Source of the DNA: Enhydrobacter sp.
GTDB lineage: Bacteria; Pseudomonadota; Alphaproteobacteria; Reyranellales; Reyranellaceae
Assembly (NCBI RefSeq): GCF_030246845.1
Contig: NZ_CP126889.1
Location: forward strand, 930,001 to 994,000
Direction: 5' to 3'
Length of the DNA: 64,000 bases
A program made the translations under genes and the position numbers. Positions 8,966-17,836 of the stretch are shown here, piece after piece (position 1 is the first letter of the stretch; every line of letters starts with the position of its first letter). The notes under the pieces are model-generated. The model did no database searches and was not told the DNA's origin. It saw nothing but the letters and a program-made list of their open reading frames with translations.

Positions 8966-9202
8966 CTAATCGCGAGCTTTGGAATCGCCCACGAGCGATC
9001 CAATAAGGCGCAACAGCTCCTGCTTCTCCGGACCTTGGCCGCTCCGGCTAAGAAAGGCGCCGATGTCGATATCGGAAATCTTGCCGCCCGAGGCGAGATT
9101 AGGTTCATGTCTGACGAATACGCACGCAACCGCCGGATCGTGGGCGAGACACCAACGGTCACCATTCGCGCTCCGGTAAAGCTCTCTGGTCTGAATGCTC
9201 AT
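8966..9202 (-). CDS. Small conserved hypothetical protein
   Basis: 78 residues beginning MSIQTRELYRSANGDRW. The pattern of a short N-terminal strand region, VRHEPNLASGG, then ISDIDIGAFL and LLRLIGSL resembles a small soluble protein common in Bradyrhizobium-type genomes without known function (recognised from memory). The ATG at 9200-9202 follows AGGGAG at good spacing, which decides the start. It has no membrane segment or signal peptide. It lies alone near the left end of the island. Confidence 0.65.
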   Translation of the reverse strand: MSIQTRELYRSANGDRWCLAHDPAVACVFVRHEPNLASGGKISDIDIGAFLSRSGQGPEKQELLRLIGSLVGDSKARD

Positions 9203-9307
9203 CGGATTGCTCCCTGTGCCGAGCGTCAAGCTCCTGCCAAAACTGGTGCCGTTGTTGGCTCAGGAAACGCCAGCGTTCGAGACTAGGTTGCTGCCCTCAC
9301 CTCACGG

Positions 9308-9463
9308 CTACAAGCGTCCCATCAGCAGGAGGATAACCACGATGATCAGGATCAGGCCCACACCGCCGCTGGGGTAGTATCCCCAGCCGCTGCTATATGG
9401 CCATGTCGGAAGCGCTCCGAGCAGCACCAGGATAAGTATGATCAGAAGGATGGTCCCAAGCAT
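9308..9463 (-). CDS. DUF3309 family small membrane protein
   Basis: 51 residues. Two hydrophobic segments, MLGTILLIILILVLLGALP and GLILIIVVILLLMG, flank the motif TWPYSSGWGYYPSGGVG, which is diagnostic for DUF3309. Members are tiny inner-membrane proteins of unknown role, frequent in stress and accessory loci of alphaproteobacteria. The ATG follows a GGGAGA ribosome site. Confidence 0.88.
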   Translation of the reverse strand: MLGTILLIILILVLLGALPTWPYSSGWGYYPSGGVGLILIIVVILLLMGRL

Positions 9464-9644
9464 TTTGATCTCCCGTCATCGCGACCATCCTTGGATGGCG
9501 TTACTGCGACAACGGTAATGCTGGCTGCAAGTTCCTGATTTATGTTCGATGACGAACAGTAGTGAGTGCAAATGCTAATCGTTCAGCATCCCTGCGGCTC
9601 ACAGAGCGTTCCATTGAACATTGTTCAGCAAATCGTCAGGTAGC

Positions 9645-11243
9645 ATGTGCCCTCAAAGAACGTCGCCGGGTTCGGCGGAGGAGCTGTCCGATGCCTTGGG
9701 CGATGCCGAACGCTTCCGGCTGCTTGTCAGTGCCGTCAGGGACTATGCGATCTATATGCTGGATCCTGCCGGCTACATTGTGAGCTGGAATGCCGGGGCC
9801 GAACGCTTCAAGGGCTACAGGGCCGAGGAAGTGATCGGGCGCCATTTTTCCCTATTCTATACGCCCGAGGATCAGGAGCGCGGAATACCGGCCCTCGCCC
9901 TCGAAACAGCCCGCACCTCTGGCAAATTCGAGACCGAGGGCTGGCGCATGCGCAAGGATGGTGGCCGCTTCTGGGCCCATGTGGTGATTGACCCGATTAC
10001 CGGCCCGGCTGGCAACTTGGTTGGCTTCGCCAAAATCACCCGGGACCTGACCGAACGCCGCGATGCCCAGGAAAAATTGGAGAAGGCCAGGGAGGCTCTA
10101 TTCCAGTCACAGAAGATGGAAGCGATCGGCCAGTTTACCGGCGGCGTCGCGCACGACTTCAACAACCTGCTTGCCGTGGTGCTGGGCGGCCTGGAACTGG
10201 TGCAACGTAGGATTGGTGAGGACGATCCCCAACTCCACCGGTTGCTCGACAATATCAGACAAGCCGCCCAGCGCGGCGCCAATCTCACGCAGAGGATGCT
10301 GGCTTTCGCCCGCCGGCAGGAACTCAAGCCGGAGCTGATCGACATCTGCGCCCAGGTTCGGGGCATGGTGGACCTTCTGGATCGATCATTGGGCCCCGAT
10401 ATCACCTTGGCAACGCGCTTCCCGAGAAAAGCGGTGCCGGTGCTGATCGATCCGACCCAGCTCGAGATGGCTGTGCTGAACCTTGCCGTGAATGGGCGAG
10501 ATGCGATGCCGGGTGGAGGAACTGTCACCATCGAAGTGGCCACCGAGACACTGGACGACAGCAATAGCCACGGTTTGAGCGCCGGAAGCTATGCCCTCCT
10601 GTCGGTGATCGATCACGGCATGGGCATGGATGAGGACACGGTGCGACATGCGATCGAGCCATTCTTCTCTACCAAGGGCATCGGCAAGGGAACCGGTCTG
10701 GGCCTCTCCATGGTGCACGGGCTGGCCGAGCAGTCGGGCGGCCGGCTCGTGCTGCGCAGCACACCGGGCAAGGGAACGAGAGCAATCCTGCTTTTGCCCC
10801 TGCAATCGGCCATCGTGACCGAAGGCCCGGAGCAGGTAGCCGCAGAGGCATCAGCGTCGCCGCCGCTGAATCTGCTCGTCGTCGATGATGACGCCCTTGT
10901 CTTGATGAGTACCGCGGCCATGCTCGAAGAAGCAGGCCATTCGGTCACCACGGCCTATTCAGGACAGGAAGCGCTCAAGGTCATCAGCCAGTCCAAGCCA
11001 TTTGATGTGTTGGTTACCGATCAGGGGATGCCGAGCATGACCGGGCAACAACTGATCCAGCGCGTGCGCGCCCAGTTCCCCCAAATGGCGGTCATTCTGG
11101 CGACGGGCTACGCCGAGACACCGCCCGGCTTGGCAGCGGACGTGATCCGGCTGGGTAAACCTTTCCTGCAAGAGCAGTTGTTGCGGGCGGTGCGAGCGGC
11201 GAAGGAAGGATTCCGTGCCGAACCTCTTCAGGGTGACTGCTGA
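9645..11243 (+). CDS. PAS-containing hybrid sensor histidine kinase
   Basis: 532 residues, soluble. Domains in order: PAS (about 22-138), dimerisation/phosphoacceptor region with His170 in GGVAHDFNNLLA, HATPase (about 265-388, with NGRDAMPGGG and GTGLGLSMVHG boxes) and a C-terminal receiver (about 409-520) with DDD at 414-416, phospho-Asp459 (VTDQGMP) and Lys505. The lack of transmembrane segments points to sensing inside the cell; the PAS ligand is unknown. The GTCAGG preceding the ATG is a weak ribosome site. The receiver has no output domain, so the signal must pass on by phosphotransfer, possibly to a partner such as the receiver gene at 13826. Confidence 0.92.
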   Translation: MCPQRTSPGSAEELSDALGDAERFRLLVSAVRDYAIYMLDPAGYIVSWNAGAERFKGYRAEEVIGRHFSLFYTPEDQERGIPALALETARTSGKFETEGWRMRKDGGRFWAHVVIDPITGPAGNLVGFAKITRDLTERRDAQEKLEKAREALFQSQKMEAIGQFTGGVAHDFNNLLAVVLGGLELVQRRIGEDDPQLHRLLDNIRQAAQRGANLTQRMLAFARRQELKPELIDICAQVRGMVDLLDRSLGPDITLATRFPRKAVPVLIDPTQLEMAVLNLAVNGRDAMPGGGTVTIEVATETLDDSNSHGLSAGSYALLSVIDHGMGMDEDTVRHAIEPFFSTKGIGKGTGLGLSMVHGLAEQSGGRLVLRSTPGKGTRAILLLPLQSAIVTEGPEQVAAEASASPPLNLLVVDDDALVLMSTAAMLEEAGHSVTTAYSGQEALKVISQSKPFDVLVTDQGMPSMTGQQLIQRVRAQFPQMAVILATGYAETPPGLAADVIRLGKPFLQEQLLRAVRAAKEGFRAEPLQGDC

Positions 11244-11422
11244 CAATTGGTAGCGCAACCAAGGGCATTGAGTCCCGGGCGAGTGCTGGGCGTGTGTGCC
11301 CAATAGCAGGGCTTGCGGGCGGCCCCGGCCACTCGCTCCGTTGGCGGCTGTCCACTCCAATGTTTCCAACTGGTCGTACAAGGCTTCCAGGGAATTCAGG
11401 ATACTCTCGGTAACCTGTTCCC

Positions 11423-11809
11423 TTAGTGCGATTGTTTTGCACGCCTCGCCTGCCAGATCCAGCGCTCGGCATCACCCATGTCGCTGAAGATGCCCAAAGG
11501 CCGCTTGCCGAGCATGAGTTGCATGATGAGCGGCCGGTGCGAGGTGATGCTGTCTCTAGTTGCTATGACCGCGCAAGGCCCGAATCGGGAAAGAGTTGCA
11601 AACCCGCTGACCATCCCGGCATAGACGGGCACATCGCTCTCGCTCATCCCTGTGAAGCCGCGCTGCGCGTCGAACAACTTGGGATAGGCGAGAGCGTTTT
11701 TGGAAGCCAAGGCGTGAAGGAACGCCTCCAGATCCGAGAGCGACACCGCCCCCTCCGCCTGCATGCTCACTAGGCGCTGGCGCCGCGAAATATTCCAGTG
11801 AAGAGGCAT
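11423..11809 (-). CDS. Conserved hypothetical protein, STAS/SpoIIAA-like size and layout
   Basis: 128 residues beginning MPLHWNISRRQRLVSMQAEG. The order of a short strand region, an acidic helix (SLSDLEAFLHALA), a strand with KLFDAQRGF and the late FSDMGDAERWIWQA helix resembles the small SpoIIAA/STAS-like proteins found near sensor kinases in rhizobia-type genomes. This assignment rests on pattern only. It is convergent with the hybrid kinase gene. Confidence 0.65.
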   Translation of the reverse strand: MPLHWNISRRQRLVSMQAEGAVSLSDLEAFLHALASKNALAYPKLFDAQRGFTGMSESDVPVYAGMVSGFATLSRFGPCAVIATRDSITSHRPLIMQLMLGKRPLGIFSDMGDAERWIWQARRAKQSH

Positions 11810-12090
11810 ATCCCGGCCATCATATCGGCCGGCCTACCTTTCGCCCAAGCAACGAAAAGGCATACCTGACCCTATGGAGGCGAGCGAAATGCCTTCCTTG
11901 CGTGCTTGCCTTCGCGCTGGCGCTGCTGCCACCAATCGGCGACCGAGCTGGCACTATGGCCGCAAGCGAATATGACGGCCACCATCAGCGCACCTTGCAG
12001 GAGCCAATTCATTGCGCGCTTGCCCTCCTTGAATTGAAACGGCGCGAGAAGCAGGTGCGTTGCGCGCTATCTCATTCGTCTCACTGTCAT

Positions 12091-12426
12091 TCAGGGCAAC
12101 CGCTTGCGGCCAACTGCGGACACAGTCGCCTTGTCGATCGAGCAATGGAATTCGCTGGCCCAGCCCGGATGTTTGTTGGCCTCCTGTGCCGAAAGGGCAT
12201 CGATCAGGACGGAGGCATCGCCGGCCCGCTCAAATGCGCAGAAAAGCACGGTTTCTGAGCCTGTCTCTTCAGAACTGAGCGCAAAGTCACCTTCTGGCTG
12301 CAAACGCTCGATCAGGAGCTTCATGAGTGCGGCCAGATCCTCGCAAACACTTGCCGGAGCATGCGCGACGACCAGATGCAGGTCGTGCCGCCGCTTGGTG
12401 AAAGCCGGCCAGGCGAATTGGGCCAT
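12091..12426 (-). CDS. Conserved hypothetical protein
   Basis: 111 residues from the ATG at 12424-12426. It has no signal peptide or membrane segment. The C-terminal half (VLFCAFERAGDASVLIDAL, then HPGWASEFHCSIDKAT) reads like a genuine soluble alpha/beta protein of a family seen in related genomes, but I cannot name a domain. The 280 bp downstream to 11810 show no gene. Confidence 0.55.
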   Translation of the reverse strand: MAQFAWPAFTKRRHDLHLVVAHAPASVCEDLAALMKLLIERLQPEGDFALSSEETGSETVLFCAFERAGDASVLIDALSAQEANKHPGWASEFHCSIDKATVSAVGRKRLP

Positions 12427-12606
12427 GGCCTCGACAACGCGCGCGCTTCGATAAAGGCTCCCATTTGATGCAGATTATCTGCGAGCCTGGCGCTCCTAGG
12501 CGAACGTCGCATTCTGTATCCAGCATTTGCGCATAAGCTGGGACTGCCTTGTCCATGGACATGGAAGAACGGGCGGTCGCTGATGCCAACGACCGCCCGG
12601 CGTAAG

Positions 12607-12972
12607 CTACCAGTAGGTTGGCGCCCCGTAGTATCGATCGACCGTCCGGCCAAAGTCCGGCGTCCATTCGAAATTTTCGTAGTCGTCGAGTGTCGGCGCT
12701 TGTTCGAGCTTTTGCCGGTCGAGATTGACGACAAAGCCTTGCTTACCCTCGTCATAGGTGAGGGCGGACCATGGTAGGGGGTGTTGCTTCTCGCCCATAC
12801 CCAGGAAACCGCCGAAAGACATGACGGCATAGATCACTCGGCCGCTCTTCTTGTCGAGCATCAGGTCATCGACCTCTCCCAGCTTCTCACCGGCCATGTT
12901 GTAGACATTAGTGCCATTCACCATCTCGGCCCCGATCAGCGAGCCATTGGTGATTTTGGTGACATCAGCCAT
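12607..12972 (-). CDS. PRC-barrel domain protein
   Basis: 121 residues, one PRC-barrel domain: GAEMVNGTNVYNMAGEKLGEV, then DDLMLDKKSGRVIYAVMSFGG and HPLPWSALTYDE. PRC barrels bind protein partners in photosynthetic reaction centres and RNA processing; free-standing copies such as this are common in stress-related loci of alphaproteobacteria with no defined task. I chose the ATG at 12970-12972; longer frames upstream lack coding character. Confidence 0.85.
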   Translation of the reverse strand: MADVTKITNGSLIGAEMVNGTNVYNMAGEKLGEVDDLMLDKKSGRVIYAVMSFGGFLGMGEKQHPLPWSALTYDEGKQGFVVNLDRQKLEQAPTLDDYENFEWTPDFGRTVDRYYGAPTYW

Positions 12973-13112
12973 AGCTGCCTCCGTTGTTGGTGTGTCCGCG
13001 ATTGAACGGTCTCGCGTGGGCCAACAACGCGCCGCTCCGGTTGCCAGTTCCGGACCGAGCCTCGCGCTGCCTGCAAAAAGGGCCGGGACGCGCGCTTGCA
13101 CCCATTGCCTGA

Positions 13113-13481
13113 TCATCTCCGTCCGAACTTGTGCCGGTCCGCCGGTGGCACGAACTCGCTTGCACGGCCAGGCTGGCGGTCAGCGCCCAATATTCGCGCG
13201 TGGGCCTTGGGGTGCCGTTCCGGCTGCTCGCGAACGTCCTCGCGATAGTCGTCCATTCCCGTCTCGGTATGCGGGTGGGTGACGGTGTGCTCGGCGACGC
13301 CGCCGCAGACGGAGCAACTGAAGCTCACGGTGCGATAGTCGCGGTCGAGATAGCCGGGAGGCAAGCGGAGCGGCGCGAACCGGCGGCAGGAGTCGCAGCG
13401 CAGCCACATCGAACCGAAAGTCTTGCGAAGCGCGCGAAACGTATAGGGAGCGGCAGGCCAGGGACCGACCATGCGCCCCAC
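13113..13481 (-). CDS. Hypothetical protein with CxxC pairs
   Basis: 122 residues. The centre holds two cysteine pairs, MWLRCDSCRRF and FSCSVCGG, that could form a zinc ribbon. Next come a histidine-rich stretch (HTVTHPHTETG) and an acidic DDYREDV. The start is uncertain: an internal ATG in MWLRCDSC is possible. No family recognised. The 340 bp upstream, to the receiver gene at 13826, show nothing else coding. Confidence 0.5.
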   Translation of the reverse strand: MGRMVGPWPAAPYTFRALRKTFGSMWLRCDSCRRFAPLRLPPGYLDRDYRTVSFSCSVCGGVAEHTVTHPHTETGMDDYREDVREQPERHPKAHARILGADRQPGRASEFVPPADRHKFGRR

Positions 13482-13825
13482 CTAGCGGGTCCAACCAGCC
13501 GAAAGGCCAAATGCATTTGACACGCCGAACACTCCCAAAGTGCTCGACCGGGTTTCCCACGCCCTCTGTCTCCGCGCAGACCTTGTAGCGCCCTTGTCCA
13601 GGGACAGCCAGATCCTTTGGCTCTTTCCTTTCTGCCCGCGGAAGTTGTTGGCAGTTGCAGCGGACGAGTGCCAGCGCCGAGCAAGACGATTGCACTTCCC
13701 TCTCGCACGACAACAGCGCATCATGGGTCATCGCTGGCCGAGGGAATGGGGCGCCAGCGCCTGAGAGACAGCGCCGGCGATCAATCGGTCACAGCACTCC
13801 CGCCTGACAAATCATGGGAGTGCTT

Positions 13826-14281
13826 ATGGCATCGTTCAACAATCCGAAAGCCGGACAGGACCCCGGACGCCTCGACGGACTAAACATCCTGGTTGCAGAG
13901 GACGATTTCGTCATTGCGGAGTACGTGCGCACGGTCATCGAATGGGCCGGCGGCAGCGCGATCGGACCCGCAGCGATGGTCGCGAACGCCCGCACCTTGG
14001 CGATGACCGAGCCACTGGATGGTGCCGTCCTCGACATCCAGCTACGTGATGGCGATGCGGTACCGATAATGGATCTGCTCGACAGCCGCGGAGTGCCGTT
14101 TGTCGTTCTGACCGGCCACGCTCACACTGTCTTGCCGAACCGTTTCCATCACGCGCCATACCTTGCCAAGCCCTTCGAGGAAGCCGAACTCATTCGCCGC
14201 CTGGCAGAGGCGCTGGAATACGGACGGGCCCCGCTACCCGCATGGCGCCACATGACATCACGTGCAAGGGGGAATTGCTGA
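13826..14281 (+). CDS. Single-domain response regulator
   Basis: 151 residues, one receiver domain with the acidic pair in VAEDDFVIA (25-27), phospho-Asp70 (AVLDIQL), Thr96 and Lys115 (LAKPF). The ATG at 13826 is preceded by GGGAG at good spacing; an in-frame ATG at 13814 is less likely. There is no output domain, so it probably acts as a phosphate shuttle or sink. The hybrid kinase at 9645 on the same island is an obvious candidate partner, though unlinked by operon. Confidence 0.88.
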   Translation: MASFNNPKAGQDPGRLDGLNILVAEDDFVIAEYVRTVIEWAGGSAIGPAAMVANARTLAMTEPLDGAVLDIQLRDGDAVPIMDLLDSRGVPFVVLTGHAHTVLPNRFHHAPYLAKPFEEAELIRRLAEALEYGRAPLPAWRHMTSRARGNC

Positions 14282-14385
14282 CCATAGTAGGGCATAGCAA
14301 CCCCCCATATTGGTCGTCGGCGGGCGCGCGCCTGGCTTTAGTGAGTTCCAAAAGGTTGGACGCACGCCACTTTCGGGCGGAACCG

Positions 14386-14670
14386 TTAGTCAGGAAAGGG
14401 CGGCGAATCCGGCGACTTCAGGACAAGACGCTCCGACACCGCGTCGGTGTCGCCATCCAGGAAGGCGCAGGCAAGCGCTGACAGCATGGCATCCCAACTG
14501 TCGAACTCGACATGGTTCCCGAACTGGCCCGCATACTCGGCCGGGAGGTCCAGTCTCCAAGTCTCAACCCTCCGGGCCTGACCCGGCGAATAATCCTGAA
14601 CCCCAAGCACCCTGACCGGTGATCCGCTGGAGAGCGGCGTGAACTCGTAGACCACGTTCGCAATCATCAT
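14386..14670 (-). CDS. Small hypothetical protein
   Basis: About 94 residues, beginning MMIANVVYEFTPLSSGSP. Two adjacent ATGs (14668-14670 and 14665-14667) follow a good GGGAGG site, so either may be used. The protein is acidic with a central VQDYSPGQARRVETW and a C-terminal helix. No family recognised and no signal peptide. It stands alone between the receiver gene and the hypothetical gene at 14956. Confidence 0.6.
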   Translation of the reverse strand: MMIANVVYEFTPLSSGSPVRVLGVQDYSPGQARRVETWRLDLPAEYAGQFGNHVEFDSWDAMLSALACAFLDGDTDAVSERLVLKSPDSPPFPD

Positions 14671-14955
14671 CGTCGTGCCTCCCACAGGCAGGATGATGCG
14701 ACGGCCCGTCTGGCCAGCGCGGCACCGATGGGCCGCTTTCCCCTACCCAGAGGAACCGCCGTCAGCAAGCCCGCATCTGGCCCCGAATCGGGCTATGGCG
14801 CAAGCGGCATCCGGCGTGCGTCTATCGAAGCCCACCTCATACTGGCTGGTTTCGCGTTTGGTTGTGACCATTGCTACTTGCTCGATCATTGACCTTGCAT
14901 CATAGGCCGCGCATCCGGTCAAATTCTTCCTGGCGGGGGCCGGGAGGTTGATGTG

Positions 14956-15600
14956 ATGTTAGGGAAGGGAAAGAAGGCGTCGGCCAAAAAGAAGGCGGCG
15001 CCGTCAAATGTAGTTGTGCCGTTTCCACGCCCGAAGCCGGATCCTGAACCAGGGCCAAGCGAGCCACCATTTCAGGTGTTCAAGTTCCGCTTCAGAAGCG
15101 GGTTCATCGGAGAGCTGGTGCTGCCGACCAAAGAGTACAGTCGACTGTGGTACAGGGTGCAGGAGCCCGACGGTTTCGACCACTTTATCGTTTTCGACAG
15201 CGAGAAGCGCCGATTCGCATTGAACGTCCGGCATCTGGTCGCAAGTCAGTTTGACTGGATTGGCGAGGACGGCCTGCAAGGCAAAGCCATCCGGGAGGAC
15301 GAAGATGTCGGGGAGTTCTATTTTTCGGACTCCAAAAAGCCTTTACGCTTGGAAGTCGAACCCGACGAGATGACACTAGAGGAGTTCGACGACGCAGCGG
15401 AGGACGACAATGACCTCTGCCAGATTGCCAACTTCTTCTTTTGGCTCGACTCGGCCCATGAAGGCTCTGACTACGCCGAGCGGCTGCGCATTTCTGATGG
15501 CTCTATCATCTGGTTCCGCTTGCAGGACCTATCGTTCGTCTCGGTTCCCCTTTGGTGGTTCTCCGACCATCTCGAGCCTGAGGAAGAGCACGCCAAGTGA
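14956..15600 (+). CDS. Hypothetical protein with basic proline-rich N-terminus
   Basis: 214 residues. Residues 1-40 are lysine- and proline-rich and probably disordered. The rest is a soluble domain rich in aromatic and acidic residues (FKFRFRSGFIGELVL, WYRVQEPDGFDHFIVF, IANFFFWLDSAHEGSDY). The upstream GGGAGG site fits the ATG at 14956. No known family. A strong terminator hairpin begins right after the stop, so it is transcribed alone. Confidence 0.7.
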   Translation: MLGKGKKASAKKKAAPSNVVVPFPRPKPDPEPGPSEPPFQVFKFRFRSGFIGELVLPTKEYSRLWYRVQEPDGFDHFIVFDSEKRRFALNVRHLVASQFDWIGEDGLQGKAIREDEDVGEFYFSDSKKPLRLEVEPDEMTLEEFDDAAEDDNDLCQIANFFFWLDSAHEGSDYAERLRISDGSIIWFRLQDLSFVSVPLWWFSDHLEPEEEHAK

Positions 15601-15629
15601 AAGGCCCCGACACCGCAAGTCGGGGCCTT
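15601..15629. terminator. Bidirectional terminator hairpin
   Basis: AAGGCCCCGAC (15601-15611) pairs perfectly with GTCGGGGCCTT (15619-15629) around a 7-base loop. It lies between convergent genes, and each arm ends in T or A residues, so it could stop transcription from both sides. Confidence 0.85.
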
Positions 15630-15650
15630 CCTTGTCGAGCTGGTGGCAGG

Positions 15651-15848
15651 CTACGACGCCACCGGCTCACGCTTCCGAGGCTGCGGCCAGCGCCGGAAGG
15701 CGATCAGCCACAGAATCACAATCATTCCCAGCGGTGCCGCCGATAGCAGCGTCCACCACCGCGACAGGCCTATCCGCTTGAGCAGTGCCCATGCCGGAAT
15801 AGCCGTCAGGACAACGACAGTGGCGTAGGGCAGGAGATTGGCCGTCAT
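15651..15848 (-). CDS. Small membrane protein, last gene of the leftward RHH-divergent operon
   Basis: 65 residues with two hydrophobic segments (LLPYATVVVLTAIPAWALL and WWTLLSAAPLGMIVILWLIAF) and a basic tail. Its start overlaps the stop of the upstream gene by 4 bp. Family unknown. The operon partners are all uncharacterised; a membrane-anchoring role is possible. Confidence 0.7.
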   Translation of the reverse strand: MTANLLPYATVVVLTAIPAWALLKRIGLSRWWTLLSAAPLGMIVILWLIAFRRWPQPRKREPVAS

Positions 15849-16171
15849 GCGTCCGCCCAGCCGCCGCGCTTCACGACGCCGAACATGGTCGCGGCGCGAC
15901 TGATGCTGTCGTCTGCGGACGCAAGCGCCTGCCGGACGGCGTGACCCATGGTTGCCAGCCGTCGCCAATCGCCGGGAGGCTGTTCTGTGCCTTCGCACGC
16001 CTGCGCTTGTCGGTTGGCCGTCTCGATCAGCACGCTTAGCAGGTCGTAAACATCCGATGTTCCGGCCGCCGCGTCGGCGAGATAGCGTTCGACGATCGGC
16101 CCCCATAGCTTCATCGACTTCCCGGGCGTTGCTCGCTTGACGCCATCGCGGCGCATTTTCCTGCGGGTCAT
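15845..16171 (-). CDS. Hypothetical protein of the leftward operon
   Basis: 108 residues, mostly helical and soluble, with a basic N-terminus (MTRRKMRRDGVKR), then KLWGPIVERYLADAAAGTSD and an acidic central part. Both ends overlap the neighbouring genes by 4 bp, so translation of the operon is tightly coupled. No recognisable family or catalytic motif. Confidence 0.7.
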   Translation of the reverse strand: MTRRKMRRDGVKRATPGKSMKLWGPIVERYLADAAAGTSDVYDLLSVLIETANRQAQACEGTEQPPGDWRRLATMGHAVRQALASADDSISRAATMFGVVKRGGWADA

Positions 16172-16512
16172 TGTCCATCCTCCGTCTTGGCATTGCTCCT
16201 GCTGTCACTGGCGGCGCTTCCCTTCCGGGCAAGTTCGGCAAGCGCTGCAACGCGCTTCATGGTCTTGCCGCTGGAGGCCTCGATCTCCTCCCCGACCTTG
16301 CGAAGCAAGCCCGTCAGGTAGACGACATGGCCCCACTTGTCCTTGGCGCCCGGCGACAGCAGTTCCGGGAACTGCGTGGCGTCGTCGCTGACCAACTCGA
16401 GGAGAGCGGCCAGCCGGACGACTTCGATGCCGCACGTTTCGAGGTCGTCGCAGTCGCCCTCGATGTCGTCCATCTCCTTGGCCCAATCGGGTGCCGTCTG
16501 CATGGTGGTCAT
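16168..16512 (-). CDS. Hypothetical protein of the leftward operon
   Basis: 114 residues, acidic and helical: DWAKEMDDIEGDCDDLET, then LAALLELVSDDATQFP and VVYLTGLLRKVGEEIEAS. The ATG at 16510-16512 overlaps the upstream stop by 4 bp, which settles the start. No known family. The helical layout suits a small adaptor or inhibitor, but that is a guess. Confidence 0.7.
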   Translation of the reverse strand: MTTMQTAPDWAKEMDDIEGDCDDLETCGIEVVRLAALLELVSDDATQFPELLSPGAKDKWGHVVYLTGLLRKVGEEIEASSGKTMKRVAALAELARKGSAASDSRSNAKTEDGQ

Positions 16513-17327
16513 TGTGCGGCCTCCTCCTGGCGCATCGGGAAGCGGTTGGTGACGCGGTAGCGGACGATCCATTCGTTCCGCTTTATCGGGCATGTGCCTC
16601 GGAAGCCGGGCAGCGCGGTCACGAAGTGGCGACGGCCAACGCTGTCAATCCGCATGAGATGGCGGCCGCCGGTGAAGCGGCCCTCAAGGATGTAGTCACC
16701 TTTGGTGACAGGACCCTCGACGGGGGCGAGCGCCAACAGATCGCCGGGACGGTAGCCCTTCCACGGCTTGGAGCCATCGAAGGTGAAAGCCGGATCGATA
16801 TTGAACGTGCCTCCGGTCACGCGGGCGGTAACGAAAGGCTGGATGCGGTCAAGCACCTTCTGCTGTAGCGCCTTCGGCAAAGCACCCGGCCAGCAGCCGA
16901 CGATTTCGACAAACTGCCTGAAGTCGCTTGGGCATCGGAGCGGCACGTCCAGCAGGATCAGGAGCGCCGCGCGCATCACCAGCCGATTGGCCCGCCGCCA
17001 TTCGCCATAGGTGTGGCAGCCCGCGCATTCCCACGTCACTAGATGGTCGTCTGGGAAGCTTCCGGCCCACCCGGGTCTATGGGGCCGGGCAGAGTGCACC
17101 GCGTACTCGCGTAGGCGGTTGATGCGCTCGGGCGGTAGGTCCAGGCCAACAATGTGCTTGCGGACGAGTGCGAGGCCCTTTTCCCCGTCGCCATACCTCG
17201 CGATGACACTCAGGGCATAGGCTGCGACGGCCCGTTGACGGGTGAACGCAAGCGACGACATCTGCGTGCCGTCAGCGTCGCGACGGATCCTGGTGTCCTC
17301 GTCATCGGTGTAGCTGTCGAAAATCAT
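16509..17327 (-). CDS. Hypothetical protein with CxxCH motif and S24/LexA-like C-terminal pattern
   Basis: 272 residues, the largest product of the operon. Residues 101-105 read CAGCH; without a signal peptide this suggests a metal site, not cytochrome c. The C-terminal region from about 183 (FDGSKPWKGYRPGDLLALAP, then GDYILEGRF and LMRIDSVG) parallels the LexA/S24 pattern, where a serine lies nine residues before GDLLAV. The position of the LexA catalytic lysine is held by Arg222/His223, so self-cleavage looks unlikely. This similarity is seen by eye only. It begins 12 bp downstream of the next gene. Confidence 0.65.
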   Translation of the reverse strand: MIFDSYTDDEDTRIRRDADGTQMSSLAFTRQRAVAAYALSVIARYGDGEKGLALVRKHIVGLDLPPERINRLREYAVHSARPHRPGWAGSFPDDHLVTWECAGCHTYGEWRRANRLVMRAALLILLDVPLRCPSDFRQFVEIVGCWPGALPKALQQKVLDRIQPFVTARVTGGTFNIDPAFTFDGSKPWKGYRPGDLLALAPVEGPVTKGDYILEGRFTGGRHLMRIDSVGRRHFVTALPGFRGTCPIKRNEWIVRYRVTNRFPMRQEEAAQ

Positions 17328-17339
17328 GGCGGCGCCTCC

Positions 17340-17759
17340 CTAAGCCAGAGAAGCGCGCGCGGCGCGGTAGGCCTTGGCGGCCCGGATGAAGCCCTTGAGC
17401 AAGTACCGGTAGCGGGCGAGCCAGCGGGCCTTCTCCTCCCCGCTCATGCGGCTCATGCGCTCCCACGGGCCGCGCGCGTCGCCCTCGTGGACATGCACAT
17501 GGCTCAGCCAGTTCAGGGCGACGGCCGCCTTCGTCTCGTGCGGCAGGAAATAGCCGTCGATCCAGGCGGTATCCCGATGCTCGCAATAGAGCATGTCGGC
17601 GCCAAGCCGGGCGGTGACGGCCGCCACATCGTTCCGGGCGTGCCTGACCTCTGCGGTGCAGATGGTGGCCGCCCAACGGCGGAAGGGAATGCCCGCCAGC
17701 TCATGCGAGGGCAAGGCGGTACGTCGAGACACAATGATGCTATGGATATCGGTAGCCAT
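17340..17759 (-). CDS. Hypothetical protein, first gene of the leftward operon
   Basis: 139 residues beginning MATDIHSIIVSRRTALPSHE. The ATG has a strong upstream TAGGAGGA site. The protein has histidines clustered in WLSHVHVHEGDARG, two cysteines in the N-terminal half and a basic C-terminal helix (YLLKGFIRAAKAYRAARA). No family recognised. It is divergent from the RHH regulator, whose putative operators lie about 80 bp upstream. Confidence 0.7.
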   Translation of the reverse strand: MATDIHSIIVSRRTALPSHELAGIPFRRWAATICTAEVRHARNDVAAVTARLGADMLYCEHRDTAWIDGYFLPHETKAAVALNWLSHVHVHEGDARGPWERMSRMSGEEKARWLARYRYLLKGFIRAAKAYRAARASLA

Positions 17760-17836
17760 GATCCGGTTCCTCCTAAGGGTGTCCGGGTTGCGGTTAGAGC
17801 CTTGGGGAAGCTGCAACTTCCCTTTGGCTCGCTTTT

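Noticed and set aside
13482..13825. Short basic frames on both strands between 13.5 and 13.8 kb
   Set aside because: They have no ribosome site and the arginine/serine-rich make-up of shadow frames.
16509..17327. CAGCH motif read as a cytochrome c heme site
   Set aside because: The protein has no signal peptide or membrane anchor, so heme attachment in the periplasm is unlikely; a metal site is a better reading.
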